Positions 36,501 to 44,463 of a stretch of DNA of 64,000 nt are shown here, in pieces. Within the stretch, counting starts at the first letter, position 1, and each line of letters starts with the position of its first letter. The position numbers were made by a program, and so were the translations under genes. This DNA is from Gemmatimonadaceae bacterium. Lineage in GTDB: Bacteria; Latescibacterota; UBA2968; UBA8231. The stretch is from contig JAPOZM010000005.1 of assembly GCA_026706075.1 (NCBI GenBank), positions 1 to 64,000 of the forward strand, given 5' to 3'. The notes beneath the pieces are model-generated. The model saw only the letters and a program-made list of their open reading frames with translations. It did not search any database and was not told where the DNA came from.

Positions 36501-36994
36501 CCATGAAGGTCCTCAAGCGCCTGTTCGACGAGGCCATGCCCGTCATGCGGGGGCGGGAGGGGAACCCGGTCTGGTGGTTCGTCGCCGAGGGCAACGCCAT
36601 CGTGCTCGATCCGCTCGGGTTCTACCGGGGCTCGGGCTGGGAGACCTTCCGCCTCGGACTGGAGGGCTGGGGCTTCTGGAGCCTGCGGCACGGGCCGCCC
36701 CTGTGGCGGACCCGCCCCGAGGAGGAGCCCGACTTCGTCACCATCGGGGACGACGGCGTGTACTTCACCAGCAACCGGCGCTGGCAGGCGGTGCGCGACG
36801 GCACCGAGGACTTCACGGCCTTCACCATGCTCGCGGAGCGGGCGGCCGAGACCGGGGACCCCGAGGCCGGGGCCCTGCTCGAGGAGCTGCGCCCCTCCTC
36901 CACCTTCCTGCTCTACCGCGAGTCCCCGGACTGGGAACGCGTACAGGAGATCTGCCGGGCCGTGGAGAGGACCCTGGTCCGGCTGCGGCCATAG
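33545..36994 (+). CDS. FG-GAP beta-propeller fused to DUF4091 glycosidase-like domain
   Basis: A 1149-residue secreted protein with signal peptide (cleavage near residue 24). Residues about 90-420 carry repeated FG-GAP/VCBS calcium loops (DLDGEGDPEI, DVDGDGRPEI, DLDGDGRDEV, DGDGDGRTEV, DLNGDGVQEV, DLDGDGRLEV), a propeller also seen in polysaccharide lyases. Residues about 420-790 are beta-sandwich and linker, with a helical stretch. From about 800 to the end is a DUF4091 domain (GVNAAVLNLPY, VYPQDEPGL, YNNYAG, WWFVAEGN and GFWSLRHG). DUF4091 is a glycoside-hydrolase-like TIM barrel. It follows the DUF4838 gene by 61 bases. Confidence 0.85.
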   Translation: MSSRAAVPILALVCGLVAVPAQGADPWPQPEQRWRYESQGLSSPVPYPSVSAIEAILMGEGTDLLRLDTKGREVWRTQLIGLDRVAGQVEWARERVRTPVVVDLDGEGDPEIVVQASYGEVFALDADGHVLWRWPGFGPIDFRMFPTSGDVDGDGRPEIVVTSKAGWVGCLDRQGRVLWQFNARWGLASAPVAADLDGDGRDEVVYGSDSRVLALSGSGRLLWQADLSAHGAVFSRNRPMVMDGDGDGRTEVYFLDCVRNLVVRLDGPTGAVAWVEPQPSYFGYLGLIAGDLEGDGVQDLIVTGKSTLVARMNISGGETLWGTQLGGRGIFFPPAVADLNGDGVQEVVVGVRGHSPDERRTGLYVVDHSSGEILSAVAQEDGGIHAPLVADLDGDGRLEVVAGERHLTAWEFPFEGGAIAAGHMWGGDELPVSGQPSEARPPGEEGVLVGSIPPPHYGYNVLDLESPGAGPGDYAEVSVLGPSGERWSRLHTLRAGDPPALRYPVRQPGRHQVEVRLLDGTGRVKSWQRQAVKVRDLIGPVARRVESAAGQARELAGEVADRSPRAARFALHQAARLQGDLALVEARAKGVESFTWREHEALADEVRRLLKRTRRTAGLAALGGRQAERANTDLAVWVDPNPWDLVNPLDELPADLGPPVVDLWGYGNEVESRAVHVLNTSPAGLVVRLEPGSIAAADTSVELELEADEVVRFSQVVSLSSKHAYRVLGPETDERVPELLPELGPEKLLEVAPGEVEDLWLEVSTYGLAAGEYTLRWPLTTLEPAPYRDTLTVRLRVSEVALPEHRWERPYVFHPWVYPLHQGPERMRRLAVHLKRSGVNAAVLNLPYAYVDASGTRLIKPLDWSAFDRMWETVGPLRHLLFQNYHIYWPEGVKPDEEQWLAGFRTYADAVFPRLDSLGIGADRWSVYPQDEPGLTGEGSVQTFIDRARRLVDSDPRWRIYNNYAGTTTAEQVERMAEVTHVWQPAMKVLKRLFDEAMPVMRGREGNPVWWFVAEGNAIVLDPLGFYRGSGWETFRLGLEGWGFWSLRHGPPLWRTRPEEEPDFVTIGDDGVYFTSNRRWQAVRDGTEDFTAFTMLAERAAETGDPEAGALLEELRPSSTFLLYRESPDWERVQEICRAVERTLVRLRP

Positions 36995-37016
36995 GACTCA
37001 CTCATGGAGGTGAGAG

Positions 37017-38246
37017 ATGCTGACACAGAATAGCTGCCCCCTTGGCGCGATCGCCGCGGCGTGCATCGCGGCCCTTCTTCTGCCGTTGGGCGCTGCCCTC
37101 GCGGACGGCCACGACGCCCGCGGCCCGGCTCGTTCGGTCGTCTCCCGGGACGGGCAGCCCCTCTTCGCCCTGGGGATGTACGAGCGCCCCCGCAACGACG
37201 ACGAGTGGCGCCGCTGGCAGGAGGCGGGCATCAACCTCGTCAAGGCCGGGAACCGCGAGCAGCTCGACGAGAACTGGAAGTGGGGGATGCACGCCACGGT
37301 CCACGCCCCCATGATCGTGCACGACGATGACGGCGGCTCCAGGCTCGTCGAGTTCGTCAACAGCCTCAAGGACCACCCGGCGCTGGTGGTGTGGGAAGCC
37401 CCCGACGAGGCGATCTGGTGGGCCTGGCGCCTGGAGCGCGCCCAGCCGCCGCGTTTCTGGGGTCCCCACAAGGAGGTCGCCGAGGCGCGGATCGCGCGCA
37501 TGGATTCGCTGGTCCGCGGCCTGACCCGGGGCGCCTCCCTGATCCGCGAGCACGATCCCGGGCGCCGCTTGTGGATCAACGAGGCCTGTCAGAGCAGCCA
37601 GGCGTCGCTGGCCCGTTGCGCGCCGTCCCTGGACATCGTCGGATTCGACTACTACCCGATCCCCGCCCGCGACAGTCGTCCCATGCAGTACATGGGGCTC
37701 TACACGGATCGCTTCCACAAGACGGCGCCGCGCTGCGACCTGTGGATCGTGCAGCAGGCCTTCTCCTGGAGCTCCCTGCCCGACCGCGAGGGCCCGCACC
37801 AGTTGCCGACCCTGGAGCAGACCCGCTTCATGGCGTGGCAGTCGATCGCCTACGGCGCCACCGGCATCTTCTGGTGGGGCTCGGCCTATGAGGAGGACCG
37901 CGAGTCCCTCATGGCAAACCTCCTGCCCGTGGTCTCCGAGCTGTCGCAGCTGCACCCGTTCCTGACGTCGGCCACCATCCACAGCGTGCGGGCCGTCAAC
38001 GAACCCAACCGGTATCCGTGGCTGCTCGGCGGGACCGCCGTGGCCCGGCGCCACGGCGAGCGCACCATGCTCGTGCTCATCAACGAGGACGGGACCCCCG
38101 CGGACCTCATCATCCAGGGCCTCGACTGGCTGGATGCCGACGACCTGCGGCCGCTGACGCCGGTCTCCTCCGATCTGACGACGATCGAGGACGGGATCAT
38201 CACCATGATGGAGGGCTTCGAGGTACGGATCTACGTGAGCGGGTGA
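37017..38246 (+). CDS. secreted TIM-barrel glycoside-hydrolase-like protein
   Basis: A 409-residue exported protein, signal peptide ending near residue 29 (ALADG). The body reads as a cellulase/beta-galactosidase-like (beta/alpha)8 barrel: LFALGMYERP, AGINLVKAGN, HPALVVWEAPDEAIWWAWR, DIVGFDYYPIP, and IAYGATGIFWWGS followed by a small C-terminal beta domain. The acidic residues of VWEAPDE and the Asp-Tyr-Tyr segment are candidate active-site positions. GGAGGTGAG precedes the ATG, and the gap to the upstream gene is 22 bases, so it belongs to the same transcript. Exact GH family not assigned. Confidence 0.75.
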   Translation: MLTQNSCPLGAIAAACIAALLLPLGAALADGHDARGPARSVVSRDGQPLFALGMYERPRNDDEWRRWQEAGINLVKAGNREQLDENWKWGMHATVHAPMIVHDDDGGSRLVEFVNSLKDHPALVVWEAPDEAIWWAWRLERAQPPRFWGPHKEVAEARIARMDSLVRGLTRGASLIREHDPGRRLWINEACQSSQASLARCAPSLDIVGFDYYPIPARDSRPMQYMGLYTDRFHKTAPRCDLWIVQQAFSWSSLPDREGPHQLPTLEQTRFMAWQSIAYGATGIFWWGSAYEEDRESLMANLLPVVSELSQLHPFLTSATIHSVRAVNEPNRYPWLLGGTAVARRHGERTMLVLINEDGTPADLIIQGLDWLDADDLRPLTPVSSDLTTIEDGIITMMEGFEVRIYVSG

Positions 38247-38323
38247 CCGGGTGGGGATCCGCGGCCACTTGACCACCGGAGCCTGGCCGCGACTCCCGGG
38301 CTGACCGGCGGAGCTGCGTTCCC

Positions 38324-38815
38324 ATGTGGCCTTTGGATCCCCTCCCGTTCGACCTGTCGGCCCGCCAGCTGGACTGGCTCCGATCGTTCGCCTTCACGCT
38401 GGCCATCGAGGTGCCGGTCTTCGTCTGGATGGCGAGGAGGTACGGGGCCATCCCCCGGATACCCCTCCACCGGGCGGCCGTGGCCGGGGCCTGGGGCACG
38501 TGCATGACCCACCCGGTGCTCTGGTTCCTCTGGCCGCGGCTCTACGTGGCCACCCTCAGCCTGCTGCTCGCGCCGGAGAGCCTCAGGGAGGAGTACGGGC
38601 GCCGCGCCATCTTCTTCGTCCTGGAGCAGCCCCACGTCTTCTGGTCCGGTGTGGCCGTCGCCGAGTTGCTCATCGCCTGCATCGAGAGCTTCACCTTCTG
38701 GCTCGTGGCCAGGCCGTTACCGCTGTCGAGGGCGGTGGCGGCCTCCTTCCTCGCCAACGCCGCGAGCTACGGGCTGGGACAGCTGGTCCGGCACCTCTGG
38801 CCGGATCTCCTCTGA
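38324..38815 (+). CDS. small polytopic membrane protein of unknown family
   Basis: A 163-residue protein with four predicted membrane helices (about residues 18-38, 47-66, 100-120 and 133-155), ending in a short basic tail. A Trp-rich N-terminus (MWPLDPLP) precedes the first helix. I do not recognise the family. It lies 2 bases upstream of a DUF4838 gene and inside the carbohydrate-gene run on the same strand, so it is probably co-expressed with them. Confidence 0.65.
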   Translation: MWPLDPLPFDLSARQLDWLRSFAFTLAIEVPVFVWMARRYGAIPRIPLHRAAVAGAWGTCMTHPVLWFLWPRLYVATLSLLLAPESLREEYGRRAIFFVLEQPHVFWSGVAVAELLIACIESFTFWLVARPLPLSRAVAASFLANAASYGLGQLVRHLWPDLL

Positions 38816-38817
38816 CC

Positions 38818-40725
38818 ATGGGCGCGAGGTCGTGCATGCTGAATCGAATCCTCTTCCTGGCGCTCTCCGCGGCCGTGCTGGCGAGGGGACCGGTCTCTGC
38901 CGGTGCTCTGCCGCTGGTGATCGGGGGAGAGCCGGTATCGATCCTGGTGCTGTCCGACGAGCCCACGGAGGCGGCGCGGGAGGCCGCGGGAGCCCTGCGG
39001 ACCTGGATCGAGAAGATGAGCGGCGCCCGCCTGCCCGTCCTGCATGAGAGCGACGTCGCCCCGAACCCGGCGTCCACCCTCATCCTCGTGGGAGACACGG
39101 AGCGCACCCGGGCCCTGGGCATCGATCCGGAAGGGCTGGGTCTCGAGGAGGCGCGCATCCGGACCATCCCCGGCGCCGTGGCGGTCGTGGGCGACGACCT
39201 CCGTCCGGACGGGCTCCCTCTCAGGGGGACCCTCTTCGCGGCCGGCCTCTTCGCCCGGGAGGTCCTCGGGATCCGCTGGCTCTGGCCGGATGAGCTGGGG
39301 GAGGTCGTGCCGCGGCGCCGGGAGATCTCGGTAGACGGGGTGAGCATCCGCCAGACCCCCCGGTTCCGCCGGCGGGACATGTTCAACCAGGCCTACAACG
39401 GCGTATGCCATACGAAGATCGACGCCCTGGGGTGGGACCACGAGCCCTTCCTCGAGATGCAGAGGAGGACGGACGAGTGGCAGGCCTTCCACGGCGGGGG
39501 AGGCAGCTATCACGGCAGCTTCGGCCACGCCTTCGGCCACTACTGGGACCTCCACCACGAGGAACACCCCGACTGGTTCGCCCTGCAGCCCGACGGGACC
39601 CGCGACAACGAGGGGCCGGCCAACGAGGGCTACCCCAGCCACCGGCTCTGCGTATCCAACCCCGGTCTGATCGAGCAGGTCGCGAGGGACAGGATCGACC
39701 AACTGAAGCGGAATCCGTTCCTCGACGCCGCCTCGGTCTCTCCAAACGACGGGGGCCCGCAGACCTTCTGTCTCTGCGAGCGCTGCGAGTCCTGGGACGC
39801 CCCCGAGGGAGAGGTGATCCAGATGCGCAGCCCGGACGGCCCCATTCCCCACGTCACCTTGAGCGACCGTTTCGTCCGCTTCTACAGCGAGATCGCCCGG
39901 ATCGTGGCGCGGGAGCTGCCGGACCGCAACATCGGGGCCTACGCGTACCACCACTACACGACGCCGCCGATTCACGCCGAGCTCCATCCCAACGTGGTCA
40001 TCGGCTTCGTGACCGCCATGAGGATGTACGTCAACGAGGACCTGCGCGAGAAGATGCGCCTCGAGTGGGGGAAGTGGGCCGCGAAGGCCGACCAGTTGTT
40101 CCTCTACTCCAACTCCACGTACGCCCTCAACGCCTTTCCGAGCGTCTACGTCCACCGCCTGGCCGAGGACCTGAGGTTCTACGCCGACAACGACATCGTC
40201 TTCGCCCAGTACGACTGCGTGACCGGCCACTGGGGGACGAACGGCCTGAACTACTACGTCCTCGCGCGCCTCCTCTGGGACCCCGGGCAGGACGTGGATG
40301 GGTTGGTGGGGGAGTACTGCGCCGCCGGTTTCGGGCCGGCAGCGGAGGAGGTGCGTCGGTATTTCGCAGAGATTGAGCGCATCACCACGGCCGTCGCCGA
40401 GGAACGACAGCGCCCCGGCGCGGAGACGATGGCGCGCCACTACAGCGACGAAGCGGTGGCCCGCCTGTCAGCGATGCTCGACGCGGCGGATCTCGCCGCC
40501 GCAGGTGAGGCGAGCATCCGGGCGAGGATCGGTTTTCTACGGCAGGGACTCGACTACGCACCGATCTGCCGGGACTACATGCTGGCCAAGGACGCGCTGG
40601 AAGACGGCAACAAGTGGGACTGGCGGGCCTATCGCGAGCAGTCGGTCCGGCGCACGATCTGGTTCCATCAGCTCGGCCCGTCCTGGTCGATCCACGCGCC
40701 CTGGCTGATGTACAGGGAACTCTGA
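38818..40725 (+). CDS. secreted DUF4838 protein, copy 2
   Basis: A 635-residue exported protein; signal peptide from MLNRILFLALSAAVLARG (an internal ATG at 38836 is an alternative start). It has the accessory alpha/beta domain (EAAGALRTWIEKMSGARLPV, EVLGIRWLWPDELGEVVP) and a DUF4838 barrel with EEHPDWFALQPDG, FCLCERCESWDAP, AYAYHHYTTPP and FAQYDCVTGHWGTNG. The Cys pairs (CLCERC) match the CTCxxC of the other copies and may bind a metal. It is clearly a diverged paralogue rather than a recent duplicate. It converges with the next gene, 20 bases apart. Confidence 0.83.
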   Translation: MGARSCMLNRILFLALSAAVLARGPVSAGALPLVIGGEPVSILVLSDEPTEAAREAAGALRTWIEKMSGARLPVLHESDVAPNPASTLILVGDTERTRALGIDPEGLGLEEARIRTIPGAVAVVGDDLRPDGLPLRGTLFAAGLFAREVLGIRWLWPDELGEVVPRRREISVDGVSIRQTPRFRRRDMFNQAYNGVCHTKIDALGWDHEPFLEMQRRTDEWQAFHGGGGSYHGSFGHAFGHYWDLHHEEHPDWFALQPDGTRDNEGPANEGYPSHRLCVSNPGLIEQVARDRIDQLKRNPFLDAASVSPNDGGPQTFCLCERCESWDAPEGEVIQMRSPDGPIPHVTLSDRFVRFYSEIARIVARELPDRNIGAYAYHHYTTPPIHAELHPNVVIGFVTAMRMYVNEDLREKMRLEWGKWAAKADQLFLYSNSTYALNAFPSVYVHRLAEDLRFYADNDIVFAQYDCVTGHWGTNGLNYYVLARLLWDPGQDVDGLVGEYCAAGFGPAAEEVRRYFAEIERITTAVAEERQRPGAETMARHYSDEAVARLSAMLDAADLAAAGEASIRARIGFLRQGLDYAPICRDYMLAKDALEDGNKWDWRAYREQSVRRTIWFHQLGPSWSIHAPWLMYREL

Positions 40726-40745
40726 CGGGACGGGGCCGGCGGCGC

Positions 40746-42179
40746 TCAGTCCAGCATCAAGATCCGACAGCCTCCTTCGAGCCGCGGCACGCCGAGGGTC
40801 CGGCCGTCGACCTCGAGCTCCACCACGGCGTCGGTGTCGGTGAAGTCGGTGCGCCGCACCAGCAGGCGGTCGTCCCAGCGCAGGGCCGACACCACCGGGC
40901 CGGGCTGCTTCGGCACCGTGAAGGAGACCGGCGTGCCATGGGCCAGGAAGTCCCGGTATGCGTGAGACTCCGCGTACACCTGGTGGGCGAGCTGGGACTC
41001 CTTCAGGGCCTGGTCGTGCGGACTCCACATGAACAGCGCGTCGTGGCCGCGCAGCAGCAGGTGCCAGAGCAGCTCGTGGTACTTCTCCTCGCCGAACTGC
41101 GGGTGGTCCGGCGGAGGATCGGAGAGGATCACCGTGTGCCAGTGGACGAAGGTGATCAGCGGGATGTGGGCCGGCGTCGACTCTCCGGCGTTGCTGCCCA
41201 CCAGCAGCATGTTGTAGAACCAGCGATAGTCGGGCACGTCGAAGTCGTACCAGCCGTAGATGTCCTGCCAGGTGTAGACCACCGGCATGGCGAAGGTGTA
41301 GCCGGTGCCGTCGAACTCGGGGTACCACTGTCGGTACCGTGCGCCCCCCTCCATCCGATGGGGCGTGCCCGGAGTGTGCTTCTCGAAGTAGTCGAACCAG
41401 TACCGCTCCCCGTTGTGGGGGTAGACGGCGTAGTTGCCCACCAGGGCGCTGGGGAACCGCGCCAGCACGGGCTCGGCGAGCATGTGCCGCTGCAGGTAGC
41501 TGCGCTGCCGCCGGAGGGCGCCCTGGAAGGCGCTGAAGTCGTCGATCTCGGGGATGCGGGCCCGGCAGCGCATGCAGCGGCGCGAGTGGTCCCAGGCCTC
41601 GTTCCACTCGATGGGGCCGTCGATCTCCCAGTCGGCGAAGATCATGTGGATGTCGAGGCCGGCCTCGTCATAGGCCGCCACCGGCTCGGCGATGCGGCGG
41701 CGCATCTCGGTGGTGCGCGAGTCGACGGCAAAGGGACACCCCATGTGTTGGGGGCCGAAGGAGGGATCGAAGAAGGGCTGGCCGTCGGCGTCCACGTGCG
41801 CGGTCGCCTCGTCGCCGTTGAAGAAGGAGTAGGTGCACGAGGTGGCGTTGACGGTGATGGGCAGTCCCAGGCGCTTCTGGATCGAGCCCAGGTGCAGGGC
41901 CTTGTCCAGGGCCTCGGCGTTGTCGGGACGCCAGTTGGCGATGGCGGCGATGCCCCGCGCCTCCAGCTGACCCAGCAGGGCCTCCAATTCGGCCTCGTCG
42001 CCGGTGCCCAGGTCGTGCGCCGGCCAGAGGTAGAGGGGCAGGCGCTCGCCCCGCGGCTGCTCCAGCGGGGCGGTGGTGCGGATGATCTCCTGGATGAGCG
42101 GGTTGCCGGTCTGTGCCATGGTGCGCGTCAGGGCCGTCAGGATGAGCCCGGCGGCCGCGAGAAGTCGGATCGTCGCCAT
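40746..42179 (-). CDS. secreted TIM-barrel-like protein of unknown family
   Basis: A 477-residue exported protein with a short signal peptide (IRLLAAAGLILTALTRTMA). The body looks like a glycosidase-type barrel: PLYLWPAHDLGTGDEAEL, AAIANWRPDNAEAL, DIHMIFADWEIDGPIEW, a CMRCR pair, VVYTWQDIYGWYDFDVPDYR, and a C-terminal beta domain with VELEVDGRTLGVPRL. The acid pair in DWEIDG is a candidate catalytic site. It is the only minus-strand gene in this carbohydrate run and is divergent from the DUF6785 gene across a 294-bp gap that is GC-rich and shows no clear element. Family not identified. Confidence 0.68.
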   Translation of the reverse strand: MATIRLLAAAGLILTALTRTMAQTGNPLIQEIIRTTAPLEQPRGERLPLYLWPAHDLGTGDEAELEALLGQLEARGIAAIANWRPDNAEALDKALHLGSIQKRLGLPITVNATSCTYSFFNGDEATAHVDADGQPFFDPSFGPQHMGCPFAVDSRTTEMRRRIAEPVAAYDEAGLDIHMIFADWEIDGPIEWNEAWDHSRRCMRCRARIPEIDDFSAFQGALRRQRSYLQRHMLAEPVLARFPSALVGNYAVYPHNGERYWFDYFEKHTPGTPHRMEGGARYRQWYPEFDGTGYTFAMPVVYTWQDIYGWYDFDVPDYRWFYNMLLVGSNAGESTPAHIPLITFVHWHTVILSDPPPDHPQFGEEKYHELLWHLLLRGHDALFMWSPHDQALKESQLAHQVYAESHAYRDFLAHGTPVSFTVPKQPGPVVSALRWDDRLLVRRTDFTDTDAVVELEVDGRTLGVPRLEGGCRILMLD

Positions 42180-42473
42180 GGGGGCCTCCCACCGCAGGCT
42201 GGCGCAGCCCAAAGGGCCGCATCCGAGTGGACGCCGCCAAGTTAGCGGGGACCGCGAGCAGGGGGCAAGCCGCGGCTCGAAGGGGCGCAGCCTGGAGTCG
42301 GGGGAGCGAAGCCTGCCGGGGGCGGGGCCGCACCGCTTGCCGGCAGGCCGCGGGGGCCGGCGTGTCGGTTGTGGCCCCAGGGCGCCTCCAGTTAGGTTCA
42401 GCCCTCCCCGGCCCAACCCAGGCCGCACCCGACGCCCACCCCCGCCCGGGCAAGCCCCCGGAAGGCCGAGCCC

Positions 42474-44426
42474 ATGCCCCCGGGCCCGCATCACGATGTG
42501 ACATTTCGCGCCATCGCCCTCGGTGCGCTGCTGGCCCTGGCGATCAACCTCGCCTGTCCGTACAGCGTCCTGCTGCTGCAGAACGCGGGGCTCACCTCCG
42601 ACTACATCGCTGCCGGCGCCATGATGCTCTTCCTGGTGCTCGTGGGCCTGATCAACCCCGTCCTGAAGTCACTCCGCACGGGCTGGGGGCTGAGCAGCGT
42701 CGAGCTCATCGTGGTCTTCGTCATGATGGTCGTGGGCTGCGCCATCCCCACCTGGGGGCTGGTGACCAACCTCTTCCACATACTCACCCGGCCCTTCTAC
42801 TACGCCACCCCGGAGAACGGCTGGGCCGACCTGGTGCATCCGCTCATTCCCGGCTGGCTGGCACCCCGGGACCCCGACGTGGCGCGCTACTTCTACGAGG
42901 GGCTCCCGGCGGGCCAGGGGATCCCGTGGAGCGAATGGGCCGTGCCCATGCTGGCGTGGGGCAGCGCCATGATCGCCGTCTTCCTCCTCATGGTCTGCAC
43001 CATGGTCATCCTGCGCCGCCCCTGGGTGGAGCAGGAGCGGCTCGTATTCCCCCTGACCCAGCTGCCCCTCGAGATGCTGCGAGGCGCCGACGACCACGTG
43101 GTGCCGCCCCTCTTCAGGAACCGCCTCCTGTGGGCCGGCTTCGCCTTCCCCTTCGCGTTGCAGATGCTCCGGGGTCTGCACCACTACTACTTCTTCATCC
43201 CCCTCGTCGAGACCTACTTCGACCCGATCCCCCTGTTCCGCAACAGCGTGCAGCTGCGCTTCTTCGTCAATTTCGCGATCATCGGCCTCAGCTACTTCCT
43301 CAATCTGCAGGTCGCCTTCTCGGTGTGGTTCTTCCACCTCCTGGGGCGTTGCCAGACCGGCATCTTCCACGTCGTGGGCTACGAGCTCCCCGGCCGGCAC
43401 GAGTCGTTGACCGCATCCTCTCCCGCCCTGTCCCACCAGGGCATGGGGGCGATCATCGTGCTGGTGGCGGCCATCCTGTGGACGGCCCGCGGTCATCTCG
43501 CGCGCGTTCTGGGCGCGGCCCTCCGCTGGCGGCGTGACACGGCCGACGCCGAGGAGATCCTCTCCTACCGGGCCGCGGTCTGGCTGTGGGTCGCTTGCGC
43601 CGTCTACTACTTCGCCTGGCTGCTGCTGAGCGGGATGCCGCCCCTGGCCGCCCTCGTCTTCCTTCTGGCGGTTCTCACGATCTTCGTGGCCGTTACCCGG
43701 GTGATCGCCCAGGGCGGGGTAGGGTTCACGGCCTCCACCATGGTCCCCCAGCCCTTCGCGGTCTACACCCTGGGGACGGATCTCGTCGGCTGGAAGGGTC
43801 TGGCCAGCCTGAGCCTCAGCTATTCGTGGGCGGGGGAGATGCGCACCACCGTGATGGCTTCCACCGCCAACGGCCTCAAGCTCGCCCACACGGGAGGCCT
43901 GGCGGCGTGCCGGCACCCGCGGCGCCTGTTCTGGGCGATCCTCGTGGCCATCGTCGTCAGCATGGCGGGGGCGACGTGGATGACCCTGCACCTCAGCTAC
44001 ACCTACGGCGGCATCAACCTGCGCCAGTTCGGGGTTCCCAGCATCGCCTACCGCTTCCTCGAGGACAAGCTCCTCAACCCCGTCGGCTGGGAGACCATAC
44101 AACCGCGCCTGCTCTTCACGGCGATCGGCGGTGGCGTCATGGGGCTGCTCATCCACCTGAACCACCGGCTCCCCTGGTGGCCCCTGCACTACATCGGCCT
44201 GCCCATCGGCGACAGCTGGGTCATGGGCCGGGCCTGGTTCTCCGTGTTCCTCGGCTGGCTGCTCAAGGCGATCATCTTCAGGTTCTGGGGGAGCCGGGGG
44301 TATCACTTCATGAAGCCGGTCTTCCTCGGAATGGTGGCGGGACAGCTCATGGGCGCCGCCGTGTGGATGGTGGTGGACGCCGTCCTCGGGGAGACCGGGA
44401 ACGTGGTGTATGTCGGCGTCCGTTGA
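42474..44426 (+). CDS. DUF6785/DUF6784 family multi-spanning membrane protein (OPT-like)
   Basis: A 650-residue inner-membrane protein with about fourteen predicted helices and no signal peptide. N-terminal DUF6785 part: GALLALAINLACPYSVLLLQ, GWGLSSVELIVVFVMMVVGC, and WVEQERLVFPLTQLPLEML. C-terminal DUF6784 part: LHYIGLPIGDSWVMGRAWFS to the end. The family resembles oligopeptide transporters and sits next to secreted glycosidases in this type of genome, suggesting uptake of breakdown products. It precedes the third DUF4838 gene by 37 bases. The relic at 31121-31349 belongs to the same family. Confidence 0.83.
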   Translation: MPPGPHHDVTFRAIALGALLALAINLACPYSVLLLQNAGLTSDYIAAGAMMLFLVLVGLINPVLKSLRTGWGLSSVELIVVFVMMVVGCAIPTWGLVTNLFHILTRPFYYATPENGWADLVHPLIPGWLAPRDPDVARYFYEGLPAGQGIPWSEWAVPMLAWGSAMIAVFLLMVCTMVILRRPWVEQERLVFPLTQLPLEMLRGADDHVVPPLFRNRLLWAGFAFPFALQMLRGLHHYYFFIPLVETYFDPIPLFRNSVQLRFFVNFAIIGLSYFLNLQVAFSVWFFHLLGRCQTGIFHVVGYELPGRHESLTASSPALSHQGMGAIIVLVAAILWTARGHLARVLGAALRWRRDTADAEEILSYRAAVWLWVACAVYYFAWLLLSGMPPLAALVFLLAVLTIFVAVTRVIAQGGVGFTASTMVPQPFAVYTLGTDLVGWKGLASLSLSYSWAGEMRTTVMASTANGLKLAHTGGLAACRHPRRLFWAILVAIVVSMAGATWMTLHLSYTYGGINLRQFGVPSIAYRFLEDKLLNPVGWETIQPRLLFTAIGGGVMGLLIHLNHRLPWWPLHYIGLPIGDSWVMGRAWFSVFLGWLLKAIIFRFWGSRGYHFMKPVFLGMVAGQLMGAAVWMVVDAVLGETGNVVYVGVR

Positions 44427-44463
44427 CGGTGGCCCACGAGGCCTTGCCGGAAGGAGGACTACC

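Noticed and set aside
33689..36691. A 1000-codon open frame on the minus strand
   Set aside because: It lies antisense to the FG-GAP/DUF4091 gene, whose sequence shows clear domains. The reverse frame is rich in Pro, Arg, Val and His with no domain, the usual effect of high GC content.
42180..42473. N-terminal extension of the protein ending at 40746
   Set aside because: The frame is open to about 42494, but the sequence is low-complexity Gly/Arg/Pro and precedes a clean signal peptide at 42179, so the downstream ATG is preferred.
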